In this document: piece after piece, positions 9,285-19,429 of the stretch
Layout: each line of letters starts with the position of its first letter
How positions within the stretch are numbered: the first letter of the stretch is position 1
From: Luidia sarsii
Taxonomy: Eukaryota; Echinodermata; Asteroidea; Paxillosida; Luidiidae
NCBI GenBank assembly: GCA_949987565.1
Contig: OX465120.1
Span: 5,309,087 to 5,373,086, forward strand
Length of the DNA stretch: 64,000 bases
Direction of reading: 5' to 3'
Program-made: the position numbers and the translations under genes
Notes under the pieces: model-generated
Told to the model about the DNA's origin: nothing
The model's database searches: none
Seen by the model: the letters and a program-made list of their open reading frames with translations, nothing else

Positions 9285-9800
9285 ATGGGAATGGGGTGGC
9301 GAATGGTGACGGGATTGGCAATTGGGGTGGGGATGGGCATTGCATGGCATGGGAATTGGTATGGGCCTGGTGATGGGGAATGGGTACGGTATATATGGGA
9401 GATGGGGATGGAAATTTGGATGGAAAATGGGATGGGGATGGGGATGGGGATGGGGATGGAGGTGGTGATGGTAATTTCGATAGGAGCTGAGATGGGGATG
9501 GGGATGGGATGGGTATGGTGATATGGTCGGGGATGGTGATGAAAATTTGGATGGTGATGGTGATGGGGATAGGGATTGCGATGGTGATGGAAATTTGGAT
9601 GGGAATCAAGATGAGGACGGCGATGGGGACGGCGAAGGAAATTGGGATGGGAATTGGGATGGGGATGGGGATGAGGATGGGAATCAAGCCGGGGTGTTGG
9701 GATGGGGATGGGGGTGACGGTGCATGGGCATGTGTATTGGGAAGGGGGCGGCCATGGTCATGGACCGGAATGGGCATGGGGATGGCTATTGGGATAGGGA
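9285..9800 (+). repeat. GGGATG/GATGGG array
   Basis: About 500 bp of imperfect GGGATG hexamers with interspersed GATGGT and GAAATTTGGAT variants. Strongly purine/G-rich on the plus strand. Open frames here (G-M-rich) are artefacts. Confidence 0.9.
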
Positions 9801-9839
9801 CGGGTTTAATCGCCCGGTAAGTTACAAGGCTGTGATACG

Positions 9840-10265
9840 TAGGGTTTTATCAAAGAATTGTTCATCTGGTTTTTTTTTGTAAGCTACGTTTGCTACATAT
9901 TATCCAGGATTATTGTCTCAACCTCGGCGGTTTGAGATTACCCAGACCCGCCGCCACAATACCAGGTCAAAGGTATCTCAGTATCTTCCTGATACGATTT
10001 CAGTAGGGACTTTGACATCGCCGGCAACAATAGTCCATTCCCTTTGGAATATTTAATCCAGCATTTGGTCTTTGAGAGAGGTAAATATTTAAGAAAAAGA
10101 AGGAAGAGTCAAATTGAATCCCATCAACACACATAATACGCATATGATAGCGTGGACAAAAGACGAGCTTTCAATTTCATCGATGCTGGCCCTCGCTCTC
10201 CCTGTCCCCCTTGATGTGTATCTCTGTGATTATCTCCATAGCAACTGCTCTTCTCGATATTCCCA
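9840..10265. other. non-coding DNA
   Basis: Nothing recognised between the GGGATG array and the CT-rich tract. Confidence 0.4.
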
Positions 10266-10269
10266 ATCA

Positions 10270-11065
10270 TAAATCTCCTGTTTTCTGTCTCCCTGTCTCT
10301 TCTTGTCTCTCATTCACCTCCCCCCTCTGCCCGTCACTGCATCTCACTCCGCCTCTCTGCCTCCCTTTCTCTCTGTTTCGTCTTGTGTGTCTGCCTCTGT
10401 ATATCGCTGTCTCTCTTTATCTCTGCTTCTTCTTGTGTTTCTGCCTCTATATCTCTCTGTTTCTCTTTCTCCCTGGTCTTGTCTTTCTGCCTTTCGATCT
10501 CTCTGTCTCTCGTTCTCTCTGTTTATTATTGTGTTTCTGCCTCTCTATCCCTGTCTCCCTTTCTCTCTGGTCTTGTCTTTCTGCCTCTCTATCTCTCTGT
10601 CTCCCTGTATCTCTTATTTCCGCTGCCTCGCTCTGTCTCACTGCCTCTTGATGTTTCTATATCAGTCTCTCAGTCCCTCTCTGTCTCTCTCTGTATCTCT
10701 GTCTTCCTCTGTCTCTCTGTCTTCCTCTGTCTCTCTGTCTCATGTCTCTTTGTCTCTCTGTCTCTCTCTCTCTCTCTGTCCCATCTCTGTATCTCTGTCT
10801 CTCTCTGCCCCCTGTCTCTTTGTATCCCTGTCTCACTCTCTCTCTGTCTCTCTCTGTCTCTCTGTTCCTCTTGTGTCCATCTTTGCCTCTGTCTCTATCT
10901 ATCTACCTCTCTGTCTTCCTGTCATTGCTGTTTACCTGTCTCTCTACTCCTCCCTATGTCTCTCTGTCTTTCGGGTTTGGGTCATTCTAAGTCTTTCTGT
11001 ATCTATCTTTTTTTCTCGCTCTTTATCCCTGTATATGTGTCTCTATATGTCTGTCTCTCTCGCCA
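10270..11065 (+). repeat. CT-rich (TCTCTGTC) array
   Basis: About 800 bp of pyrimidine-rich repeats based on CTCTGTCT and TCTGCCTC. Every open frame here is leucine/serine/cysteine low complexity and should be ignored. Confidence 0.9.
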
Positions 11066-11258
11066 TAACAAGCGATCATCTAAATAGTGACCGAACTGGC
11101 TCACTTAAGGACTGCACGTTCGAAACTACACTGTTCGAGAGCAGTGACAACATGGATCCTCCACAATTCCCTCTTGACCCTTCAGCGACCACCTGAAAAA
11201 CATTTTCCTCTTCGTTCCTTCGACATTCCTTGAAAACGCTAACGTCTAACTAGATCAT

Positions 11259-11551
11259 TTAAAGCCCCTACACAACATTGGTAAGATACAGTTTGAAGTT
11301 TGAAGATGGTTATGGTAGAAACCTCGCGCTGAATAATTCTGCCTGAAATGCCTAAATTGCCTTAAATTTTCTGCCTAAATTTTTGGAGAAAAGAGTAAAA
11401 TAAATGAAGCGGTTTTCACTATTTTCTCGAGACTCGGTTGGCGGATTGAGCTGAAATGTTCACAGGTGTGCTATTTTATGCATGTGTTTGATCAGACGAC
11501 GTATGGATGCCATATTCTTTGACCTCGACCAATGTTGTGTTATCCCTTTAA
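11259..11551 (+). mobile_element. TTAA-flanked MITE, copy A (293 bp, deleted)
   Basis: Starts TTAAAGCCCCTACACAACAT and ends with ACCAATGTTGTGTTATCCCT plus TTAA. The ends are inverted repeats with a TTAA at each side. It lacks about 80 bp present in copies C-E. Confidence 0.85.
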
Positions 11552-11559
11552 AGAAAGGA

Positions 11560-12590
11560 GCTGTTCAGGAGTTTTTGCCAGTCGCTGTCAACATCTTGAA
11601 TAGGGTTTCCCCTGATATCATTGGGCAGCCCTCAAAGGAGGGGGCTCAGAGTTTTAAGGAGGCTGTACATCATTTCTTGATTGGCCAGACATAGTCCACG
11701 GCTTCATGTATTACAGTACAGATTTCCCCAGCCCATTTCTAGGCATCTTTTTCTAAAGTCCTATTCATGTGCTCTTTGCCTGTTGTAGTTTGTTTTTGTG
11801 AGATTTTTGAATTCCCTCCATCGCTGTTTGTCATTCTTGACCGTAGTTGGCGGGATTGGGTTTTGTATAAATAAATTAAAAATAAATTCCGAGGCTTATA
11901 TCAGGTCGGGTAACCAATCAGTGGACGCAAAGAAGTAATTACTTTATGCCATGGATCCGGCTCATATATGTACGCACTCCTTTGAACGTCTTCCTCCTTC
12001 TGTGTCCATCTCGCCTTGAACCGTCAATGAAATGTTGACCCGCGGCCAAAGACCGTCCCAAATTGAGAGGAAGCGTTGCGCGTTGCTGCACAGAAATTAT
12101 CATAACATTTGGGCGGCCACCCGTCGAGTTACCCGCAAAACCTGCTATAACCCGAGCCCGCATTTCACACCGACAAGCTATACACCGGTGGCTTATATTT
12201 CTCCACATCTGTCCGAGAATATGCTGGCTGAAACTTACCGTAACCAATTTATTCACTGACTTAGAAGCTTTGCATTGGCCGTTCCTTATCCACGTGGACG
12301 TCGAGGTGAATGTTAACTCTTGTCTTCGCCTGTTGACAGCATCTCCATACATTCTTACCTTTATTGTCCCGAAGAACTCAATGGCCTTTATCTGTACCTT
12401 AAGTCCCATAATACGATCTCTGATAAGGGCATTTATCCACAGATAAGCGAGTTTTCGTTGGTTTATTGGAATTAATGGCCATATAAACCTTCATAAATCT
12501 TCATAAATCTATACCTTTATGGTACGTGCAACACCAATGGTGCATCATTGCATCTCACCTTTAACATCTTTTTAGTAATTATGTGTACGA
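11560..12590. other. non-coding; uncertain minus-strand ORF
   Basis: Contains the 156-codon minus-strand frame listed separately. The rest (11560-11935 and 12450-12590) is AT-rich with no recognised feature, except a CTTCATAAAT duplication at 12488-12508. Confidence 0.4.
11939..12409 (-). CDS. open frame, hypothetical
   Basis: A 156-codon minus-strand frame beginning MGLKVQIKAIEFFGTIKV. Two strong donor-like sites occur inside it (AAG|GTAAGA at about 12358 and ACG|GTAAGT at about 12247), so it may be an exon read through its donor rather than a continuous gene. The plus strand is also open here. No family recognised. Confidence 0.2.
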   Translation of the reverse strand: MGLKVQIKAIEFFGTIKVRMYGDAVNRRRQELTFTSTSTWIRNGQCKASKSVNKLVTVSFSQHILGQMWRNISHRCIACRCEMRARVIAGFAGNSTGGRPNVMIISVQQRATLPLNLGRSLAAGQHFIDGSRRDGHRRRKTFKGVRTYMSRIHGIK

Positions 12591-12594
12591 GGGC

Positions 12595-12965
12595 TGTTTT
12601 TCTGTTTTTAATACAAGTCGTAGTGAAAATAAAGTCATTTATCAGATGATAAAATATTTTTTTCTCATCTATTTTTACATGAGATGAAAGTGTATTGACT
12701 AACGTATCGGGTATGAATGGTTGAAGAATTAAACATAGTGGTATCTGGAGATACTTATTTTTAATTTTTCTAATTCTATTTTTTCTTCAGCATTTGCGGA
12801 ATAAGCTACATGTAAATGACATCAGTATCCCTTCAAATTTTCCGAATGTTATGCACACTGAAACCTCGTACCATGATTACTGCTTCATGGACAACTGATA
12901 GGAGTTTACGCACACGAAAAGTCAATGTGATCTACTTAACGTAAGATCATTTGATACCGCACACG
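12595..12965 (+). repeat. H1-family tail copy
   Basis: Collinear with 7200-7540: GATGAAAGTG, TATC.GGAGATACTTA, ATGCACACTGAAACC, TTACTGCTTCATG and TTTACGCACACGAAA. The hammerhead-like head is absent. Confidence 0.55.
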
Positions 12966-12969
12966 CACA

Positions 12970-13395
12970 TCTCACATCCCACGGATACAAAACTAATGCA
13001 TTAATGAGATTCATCACAATTATCCCACTGGCAGTAAGTGTAATAGCTTCTCGCTTATATCGACCCAATGATTTTTAATCATCTGCTATACGAGCGAGCT
13101 GTCATTACCTTTTGATGGTCACAGTGCCGAGTGATAGATTGCCATGCAGGGTATTATGTGTCAACCTAATTGCAATAATAACGATAATAAAAGCAAAAGC
13201 AGTCGTAATATAAATGCAATGATAATATCCTACGACATACCGTATTTACCAATCCACTTAACCTCTTTTTTTTGGGGGGGGGGCGGCTCATACGAAAAAC
13301 ATTAACCGAATAGTATCTAGTGATATTAGCAATTATTGAGCGGATCGATCAGGTGGTAACATCAGCCTCCCTCATTCTCTTCCACTAAGGACTGG
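12970..13395. other. AT-rich non-coding DNA
   Basis: Includes a T8G9 run at about 13265-13283. No gene seen. Confidence 0.4.
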
Positions 13396-13398
13396 AGG

Positions 13399-13680
13399 AT
13401 TAGATTAGATTATATTAGATTACACTTCTTTATTGTCATGCTGCAAACAGCATTAAAATAGTTTTCCCAGTTTACAGTTTAAAAATATCTATTCATACAA
13501 TAATTTAGGAATACACAAAAACAAATATCATAATATTTCTGTACATATACAAAACAAAGTTGTTGCTATACATTCACAAAAACTTTAGGAGAGGGTGGGA
13601 TAAGGGAATACATTGGAATGGGGAAGGGTAGTGTAGGGAGGGCCTGAATAGAGTTTGTATGAAATTTGAAAGTAAGACAA
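13399..13680 (-). mobile_element. LINE-like 3' end with TAATC tail
   Basis: On the minus strand the sequence reads GCATGACAATAAAGAAGTG and then a short TAATC/TAATA tail (13400-13424). A polyadenylation-like AATAAA just before a pentamer tail is typical of CR1/L2-type non-LTR retrotransposon 3' ends. No coding part is recognised. Confidence 0.5.
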
Positions 13681-13769
13681 AGCTAAAAGCAACTTATCCA
13701 GGGTAATATCCAGGAACTGGCTTTTGAGTCAGTGTTTTTCACTTTTGTTCCTCCTGGCCATCTTAGATT

Positions 13770-14045
13770 GGATTGTCCTTACTCTGCTTGTTTACTCCTT
13801 CCCTCTTACCCTCCTGCCCAATCTCTTCCCCTTCATCCCCAGTCCTTGCCCCATCTCTTCCCCTTCTCATCCTGACCTATCACATCTCTGATACATGTGC
13901 ATAATATTCTCCTGGTTTGGTATTTATTCATCAATTTAACTCCCATCTTGAATTTCCATGATATAGATTGTATGACCTGTCTCACCTTGAATGTACTTCT
14001 TGTTTGTTTTCCTTGGCCGAATAAATAATAATAATAATAAGAAGG
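13770..14045 (+). mobile_element. LINE-like 3' end with AAT tail
   Basis: On the plus strand a pyrimidine-rich leader is followed by TTTTCCTTGGCCGAATAAAT and (AAT)n at about 14018-14040. This looks like a 5'-truncated LINE 3' UTR converging tail-to-head with the element at 13399-13680. Confidence 0.45.
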
Positions 14046-14350
14046 CAATATTTGATTGTCAAACACACCTCTGTGGATATGTGCACACCAGTTGACCAGT
14101 GGTTTCATTTAAAGACACACCGCCACACATAATACGGCTGGGAAAGAGACTAATTCGGGCTATCCGTGTCAGCCTGCGGACTGACCTATATTGATACACA
14201 TGTAATATGATTTGTTGGCAGCTGTAATATAAACGGTACGGAGCCTATAAGTACGGTGTCTCTAAGGGGACATGAGTGTTTTTTTTATTTTGATCCCTTG
14301 AAATCAGGATCCCTCTCTACACTACTGAAGCCCCACTCCCGGTCAGAAAT

Positions 14351-14510
14351 CCAGCAGTCTCCTGAAGACGAAAAGAGTATACTGTTCGTAACGTCGAGTT
14401 CCTCCGGTTCTTTTCAGAACCACACATACTCACAAAAGTTAAATTTGCATGGTGTCACCGCAAACCTATTACTTCTGCCATTCTCACCATGCATAAAAAA
14501 CCTACAAATC
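14351..14510 (+). repeat. H2 repeat, best hammerhead-like copy
   Basis: CTC at 14359-14361, CTGAAGA at 14362-14368 and stem CGAAAAG/CTGTTCG (6 of 7 pairs) with a 6-nt loop at 14369-14388. Then come TAACGTC and GAG (14396-14398). A histone-type hairpin follows at 14406-14421, then GGTGTCACCGCAAACC. Confidence 0.65.
14406..14421 (+). promoter_or_regulatory. histone-mRNA-like 3' stem-loop
   Basis: GGTTCTTTTCAGAACC forms a 6-bp stem with loop TTTC and fits the metazoan histone stem-loop pattern (GGYYYT, TTTC, ARRRCC), followed by ACACA. No histone gene is nearby; it lies inside the H2 repeat. Confidence 0.5.
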
Positions 14511-14639
14511 TCATTTCCCTTGAAATTATTACTTCTTTCCAACCAATTACTGGGGGGTACATACGGAATTTCAATTCAAGTCAAACAAGCAAACTGACTG
14601 AAACAAATTTAGCAAATTGAAAGAATAGCAAAGAAAACA

Positions 14640-14945
14640 TTTGCAAAATCTGTATCCACTTTGTGTGATCCCCGAGCTCCCGTAGCCAGGTTTAAACCCA
14701 TCAGTTGTCTGTTTCTGAATAAAGCAGGGATGTGATCCCTGGAGATATACGGCAGTTGATGGTTGAATTGCTTCTGACTGGCGCCCCCACCCCAGCAAAG
14801 ACTAGTTGACTATTTGGGAGGTCACCCTCTAAAGGGCTGGATAGCCCAGATGTGAGAGCATTAGAGCATGAGAGCATGTACGTTAGTCCAGAGGTCTCGG
14901 GTTTAATTCCCGGTCCAGTCAAAGATTTCTTTGCCAATTTTTTCA
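14640..14945 (+). mobile_element. tRNA-like SINE copy, longest
   Basis: Shows the full leader (GTGTGATCCCCGAGC, CAGTTGTCTG.TTCTGAATAAAG, GACTGGCGCCCCCACCCC, TGACTATTTGGGAGG). The tRNA-like block follows (GGATAGCCCAGATG, CAGAGGTCTCGGGTTTAATT) and then GTCAAAGATTTCTTTGCC. Confidence 0.65.
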
Positions 14946-15261
14946 ATAGGTATCCATACCAATTAATAGACGGTCATGAAAGAACGAATCAAAGGCGGCA
15001 GCTTATGCAGTGAACCGCAATATTCTTTCGAGAGAACAAAATGAGAAATCTACTCATGTCCCCTTTGGGGCACCGTACTTATACGCCCCGTACCGAAGAT
15101 GAACTCGACATCACAGCTGGCAACATTCGCATGAAATTTGCACCCCATGTGCCTTTGTGTATAGTGCAAGTGCGTTCGATTGAGGAACAATAACCGCATA
15201 GGTTCGTAGCATGTGCATGGCTCACAACTGGGTTAACATCCCCGGGGTCAACTCCCTCGTA

Positions 15262-15524
15262 CCCCGGTATATGCTGAGCAAAACGTCTCTCGTGGTCGTT
15301 GGCTCAGCACGTAGCATACCGTGTGTGCTGAACCTTTGGTGAGATTTCTGCCTCTCGAGGCCGTGAGACCAATATCTGTCCTGTCCGATTTGGGCAACCA
15401 CGTAAACAGGCCGTGCGCATTCATTGGGCACTTGCTTTTTGTTGTTGTTGCTCAGCACGTAGTCGCCGCACACGATGAGTTTTCATCCACGCTCAGTATG
15501 TAGCTCCCGTGTGCGGCGGCCTTC
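15262..15524 (-). mobile_element. GGCCGCCGCACACGAGAGC element, 5'-decayed copy
   Basis: Shares TGCTGAGCAAAACGTCTCTCG, CAGCACGTAGC, GTGTGCTGAACCTTTGGTGA, GGTCTCACGGCCTC and its terminal GTGCGGCGGCCTTC with the element at 27441-27820. The left end is incomplete. Confidence 0.6.
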
Positions 15525-15529
15525 AAAGA

Positions 15530-16180
15530 GAATGTGCACAGTGTTGGATAAACCTCTCTCTTGTGTCATTAAACTAGTAAAAATTGGCGTTTTCGTAGCA
15601 TTTTTGTTTTTCACCCTCCGCCGGGGCTCTTCGCGAAAACTTATCAAAATTTAATCAAAAATTTCACGTCGTTTTACGGAAACGAGAAATGCACAGTTCC
15701 GGCAAGATAGTTTATCTGCATAGAGAACATGATAGAGCTCTATCAGTCTTTTAACAAGAACAAAAACTATAAATTCTGCTCTTAGTAGCGTGCAAAACGA
15801 CGTGTCAAGTAAACCACATTAATTTTGTCTTATACCCAATGCCCCTCTCTTCTCGAATGGCTGATATAGAGACAGTGCTTGCTTGGAGACTTCCAGAATG
15901 TGCAACGTGGAAATGACCATTAATAGTGCACAGTAGCAATGAAGGAGTGAATTGAGAAAGAGTCAATCACTGAGACAGAATCAGAAGAGCGGGCCCTAAA
16001 AGGGAATGTCATCCGGTGACGTGCATTCCTTCTGAACAAAATGGGGATAAAAAGGGGGGAATGTCCTGTATACGTCAAAAGCAATTGCACTGGGCCTGAA
16101 AATCCCATTCACACCGCAGGAGGAACATTCTTTAATGAGGGAATTTTCTTTTTACGAAATTGGGGGAAATATACCATTGA
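15530..16180. other. non-coding DNA
   Basis: No exon or known repeat recognised. Confidence 0.4.
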
Positions 16181-16186
16181 TTTCCA

Positions 16187-16530
16187 CCTCTCTCTCTATC
16201 TTTGTACCTGTCTGTCCAACCCTCTCCCTATGACTCCCCTTCCCTCTCCCTCCATCTCTCTCCTTCTCTCCATCTCGTGCCTCTCGGACTCTCTAGGACA
16301 CTCTCCCCTTCCCATCACTCTTTCCCTGTGCCTCTGTTACTCCGTCTCTATTTGTGTCTGCCCGCCTCTTTTCTCTTTCTCTTTTCACTTTTCCTCCCAC
16401 GCTCAATCATTGTCTTTTTTTGTTGTATGTCTGTCTCTCACCTCTGTCTTCCTCTTACTCTTTCCCCACCCCCCTCTCTCTCTCTCCCGTCTCTCACCAC
16501 CCCCCTCTCCAATCTCTCCTTGCCTCTCTG
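16187..16530 (+). repeat. CT-rich tract
   Basis: TCTCTCTC/CCCTCTCC pyrimidine tract; open frames within are low complexity. Confidence 0.85.
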
Positions 16531-16539
16531 GCTGAGTTA

Positions 16540-17035
16540 CAATAGGACGGATGTAGGTCTTAACCATGTAGATGTTTCCGCTCGACTCCTCTGGCCTCAT
16601 CTAACCTTGTGTTGGCAGACAGTCCATGCCTGTTTGTCTTGTGGAGCAATTCATCGTGAACTAGATCTAGCCGGAAAGGTTATTCTTATAATAATACAGA
16701 AAGCCCTAACGACGACGGGACATTATATATATACAGCGCATCCCTTTCTCGTATACTCTGATATTATCAGATTCACTCAACACTGTTTTTTTTTTTTTTA
16801 ATTGAGGTCTGCGAACAAAATCGTAAAGCTAATTCCAAACCCTCCAAATGTAGGCCTACGACTTCTTCTGTAAGTTGTCCTTGTCGTTCTAACGATTTAA
16901 GGAGACCCAACTGAACCAGTTGGGAAGAGAGCACGAGCTTTCGTTCAACAAGTGGCAAACATGCTGTAAACTGCGATTTGAAGGTTTTCATGAGTAATGG
17001 AATGCAGGAGTAATATGCTAGACTTGCGGTGACAC
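16540..17035. other. non-coding DNA
   Basis: Contains T13 at about 16787 and weak frames only. Confidence 0.35.
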
Positions 17036-17039
17036 AATG

Positions 17040-17160
17040 CTGTAAATTGCTTACTGACTAAAATGACAAAAATGCAAATAACAATTATCCGGAGAGCCTG
17101 ATGTTTCGATCCTAGCAAATAGACCTTTCTCCAAGATATGACGTTTCGATCCTAGGTTCG
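17040..17160 (-). repeat. H1 repeat with two tandem modules
   Basis: TGATGTTTCGATCCTAGCA and TGACGTTTCGATCCTAGG occur about 40 bp apart in the same orientation. They are preceded by the tail CTTACTGACTAAAATGAC. Confidence 0.65.
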
Positions 17161-17253
17161 TGCATGCCCTCCTTATCTTCAGAATGGTAATGGACATAGA
17201 ATAATTAGACATAGAAGGTAGAGTGATGCAAACGAAAATGCAAGCCCAACATG

Positions 17254-17936
17254 TGCTATGCTATGCTATGCTATGCTATGCTATGCTATGCTATGCTATG
17301 CTATGCTATGCTATGCTATGCTATGCTATGCTATGCTATGCTATGCTAAGCTATGCTACGCTGTGCTATGTTATGCTATGCTATATGCTATGCTATATGC
17401 TATGCTATATGCTATGCTATAGCTATGCTATATGCTATGCTATGCTATGTTATGCTATTCTTTTCAATGCCATGCTATGTTATGCTATGCTATGCTGTGC
17501 TGTGCTATATGCTATGCTATGTAATGATATTATGCTATGCTATTATGCTATGCTATGCTATGCTATGCTATGCTATGCTATGCTATGCTATGCTATGCTA
17601 TGCTATGCTATGCTATGCTATGCTATGCTATGCTATGCTATGCTATGCTAAGCTATGCTATGCTGTGCTATGTTATGCTATGCTATATGCTATGCTATAT
17701 GCTATGCTATAGCTATGCTATATGCTATGCTATGCTATGTTATGCTATTCTTTTCAATGCCATGCTATGTTATGCTATGCTATGCTGTGCTGTGCTATAT
17801 GCTATGCTATGTAATGATATTATGCTATGCTATTATGCTATGCTATGCTATGCTATGCTATGCCATGCTATGCTATGCTATGCTATGCTATGCTATGCTA
17901 TGCTATGCTATGCTATGCTATGCTATAATTATGCTC
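17254..17936 (+). repeat. ATGCT pentanucleotide array with higher-order duplication
   Basis: About 680 bp of (CTATG)n. A variant block containing TTTTCAATGCCATGC and GTAATGATATTATGC occurs at 17461 and 17521 and again at 17751 and 17811, an offset of 290 bp. The array therefore grew by duplicating a 290-300 bp segment as well as by slippage. Confidence 0.95.
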
Positions 17937-17959
17937 TGCTATGTTATGCTGTGGTACAC

Positions 17960-18690
17960 GTAAGCCTAAGTGCGTTACTTTGTTGAATCTGGCACCCCTC
18001 TCAGCGCTACAGCCCCCTCTCAAGCCCTGCTCTCCTTCTCATGGATCAGTTACGAGAAGCGCGTTGTCTCGAGCTCACTCTCTCTCTCTCAGTAAACCAC
18101 GAACTGCCCGCATCCGTCCCGACCCCCTCCGAGCGGATGCTGCTACAACGCCACTGCACATCGTCGACGAGGTCTGCACCCGGCCGCGTTGCTTTCCGTG
18201 CCACTCGCCAGCTATACGCTCCAACACTTACGGGAGTTATTGCAACCGGATAGTTTGGGCTGGCCGGCGGTTCTTGGTTGGGCGGCTTTTTCTACCCCGG
18301 GCTCCCTCCACCTATCTCTCCCGGGTAATCAGTCAATTATTATCACCGTGATGTCGCCCGTTTCCCTCCCTTAGGCCCTACTAGGCGTAGAGGCCGATAT
18401 ATTAATGGAGCATGCACAGTACAGCTCCAGGCTCGCGCAGCGGCGGTGACCAGAAAGTGTAGACGTAAGGGCATAATACGGGCTATTGACAGGCGCACGA
18501 GGTTCAGCCTTCCCATCCCGATCTGCCCGTCTACGGAGAGAGTGACCGAGAACGAGGGAGACACCGGCTGCCGTGGATACCCATTGAATGATCCACTGTC
18601 TGGTTGTATTTCAGTGCGCCACGAGGACAATAGGGTGCTGACAGGCGGAACGGACCGTAGTCACAGACGACAGGACGACAACAGTCAACG
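17960..18690. other. GC/CpG-rich block, possible promoter or exon
   Basis: Distinctly CpG-rich compared with its surroundings. A plus-strand frame at 18446-18742 (98 codons) spans an acceptor-like TCTGGTTGTATTTCAG (18615) and a donor-like CG|GTAAAT (18699). That allows an exon of about 85 bp (RHEDNRVLTGGTDRSHRRQD). Support is weak. Confidence 0.3.
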
Positions 18691-18827
18691 GACGAACGGT
18701 AAATATGGCCATTATCTTTATTTCAAGTTCCTACATCACTGAACTATCTCGATGTTTGTCATGTACGCTGAGAATGGCTAGAACACCGTATTAACAGACG
18801 AAATAATGGACAATACTCGGTCAATAT

Positions 18828-18900
18828 ATGTGACCCGCTCTGTGAAAATAAGTCAGAATTTTTCAAACTGCCATATCTCCGGAGTGCAACATGCTATGCA
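18828..18900. mobile_element. left end of a GTGACCCG-type MITE
   Basis: TATGTGACCCGCTCTGTGAA is followed by AACTGCCATATCTCCGGAG. It resembles the left end of the element at 46884 but is a different subfamily, and no right end is found nearby. Confidence 0.35.
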
Positions 18901-18914
18901 TATCTAACAACCGC

Positions 18915-19124
18915 CTAAATGAACCTGTTGATAAGGTCTATCCAGCTATGTGGATATATTTGAACGTCTGGTTTGTAGTCACCAGCTCTTTTTCTTGCGA
19001 TGGTGTACTGCCAGGCTTTTGGATGTCGAACAGGTCTCTTGTCCTTGTTGGGAACTGCATGGAAAGATTTCCCCAGCCTTTTCCCGCTGGCATTTTGACA
19101 TCCAAAAGCCTGGCAGTACACCAT
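18915..19124 (-). CDS. THAP-type zinc-finger N-terminus, rearranged
   Basis: The minus-strand frame begins MVYCQAFGCQNASGKRLGKS and continues FHAVPNKDKRP. That is the start of a THAP domain: Met-x-x-Cys, Cys-x4-Cys, Lys-Ser-Phe-His, Pro. THAP domains bind DNA through a C2CH zinc site and occur in host regulators and in P-element-type transposases. A complete domain is about 80-90 residues and needs a later Cys and His. Here, after residue 31, the frame runs into an inverted copy of its own first 31 bp (19027-18997), so the second half of the domain is replaced and the C/H ligands are missing. The remaining 69-codon frame ends at 18915. It is probably a pseudogene or a rearranged first exon. 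Confidence 0.5.
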   Translation of the reverse strand: MVYCQAFGCQNASGKRLGKSFHAVPNKDKRPVRHPKAWQYTIARKRAGDYKPDVQIYPHSWIDLINRFI

Positions 19125-19127
19125 CGC
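18997..19127. repeat. perfect 31-bp inverted repeat within the THAP exon
   Basis: 18997-19027 is the exact reverse complement of 19097-19127, separated by 69 bp. Both arms contain the THAP start codon region, so a MVYCQAFGC-like start exists on each strand. Confidence 0.95.
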
Positions 19128-19429
19128 TCAGCTCGCGAGTGTATAACTGCACGCAATAATATACATGTAGTAGGAGTACATCCGTCCGGGCCCATGCGGG
19201 AGTTTTCCGTTGCGATGTCATACCCCCCGCAGTGACAGGCGGGTCATTCGAAAAGATGGCGGCTTGCGAAAACACGAATTCGACCCCCGAATTCCATGAT
19301 TTTTCCCTCTTCATGAAACTCGTAGCAGAGTAGCACATAGGTAATTGTAGGTTGTTTTTAACACCCAATCGGATAAGCCAACATTTTTCTCTCTGTCTTT
19401 CATTCCCCTTTAACTGACTACACGTCATC

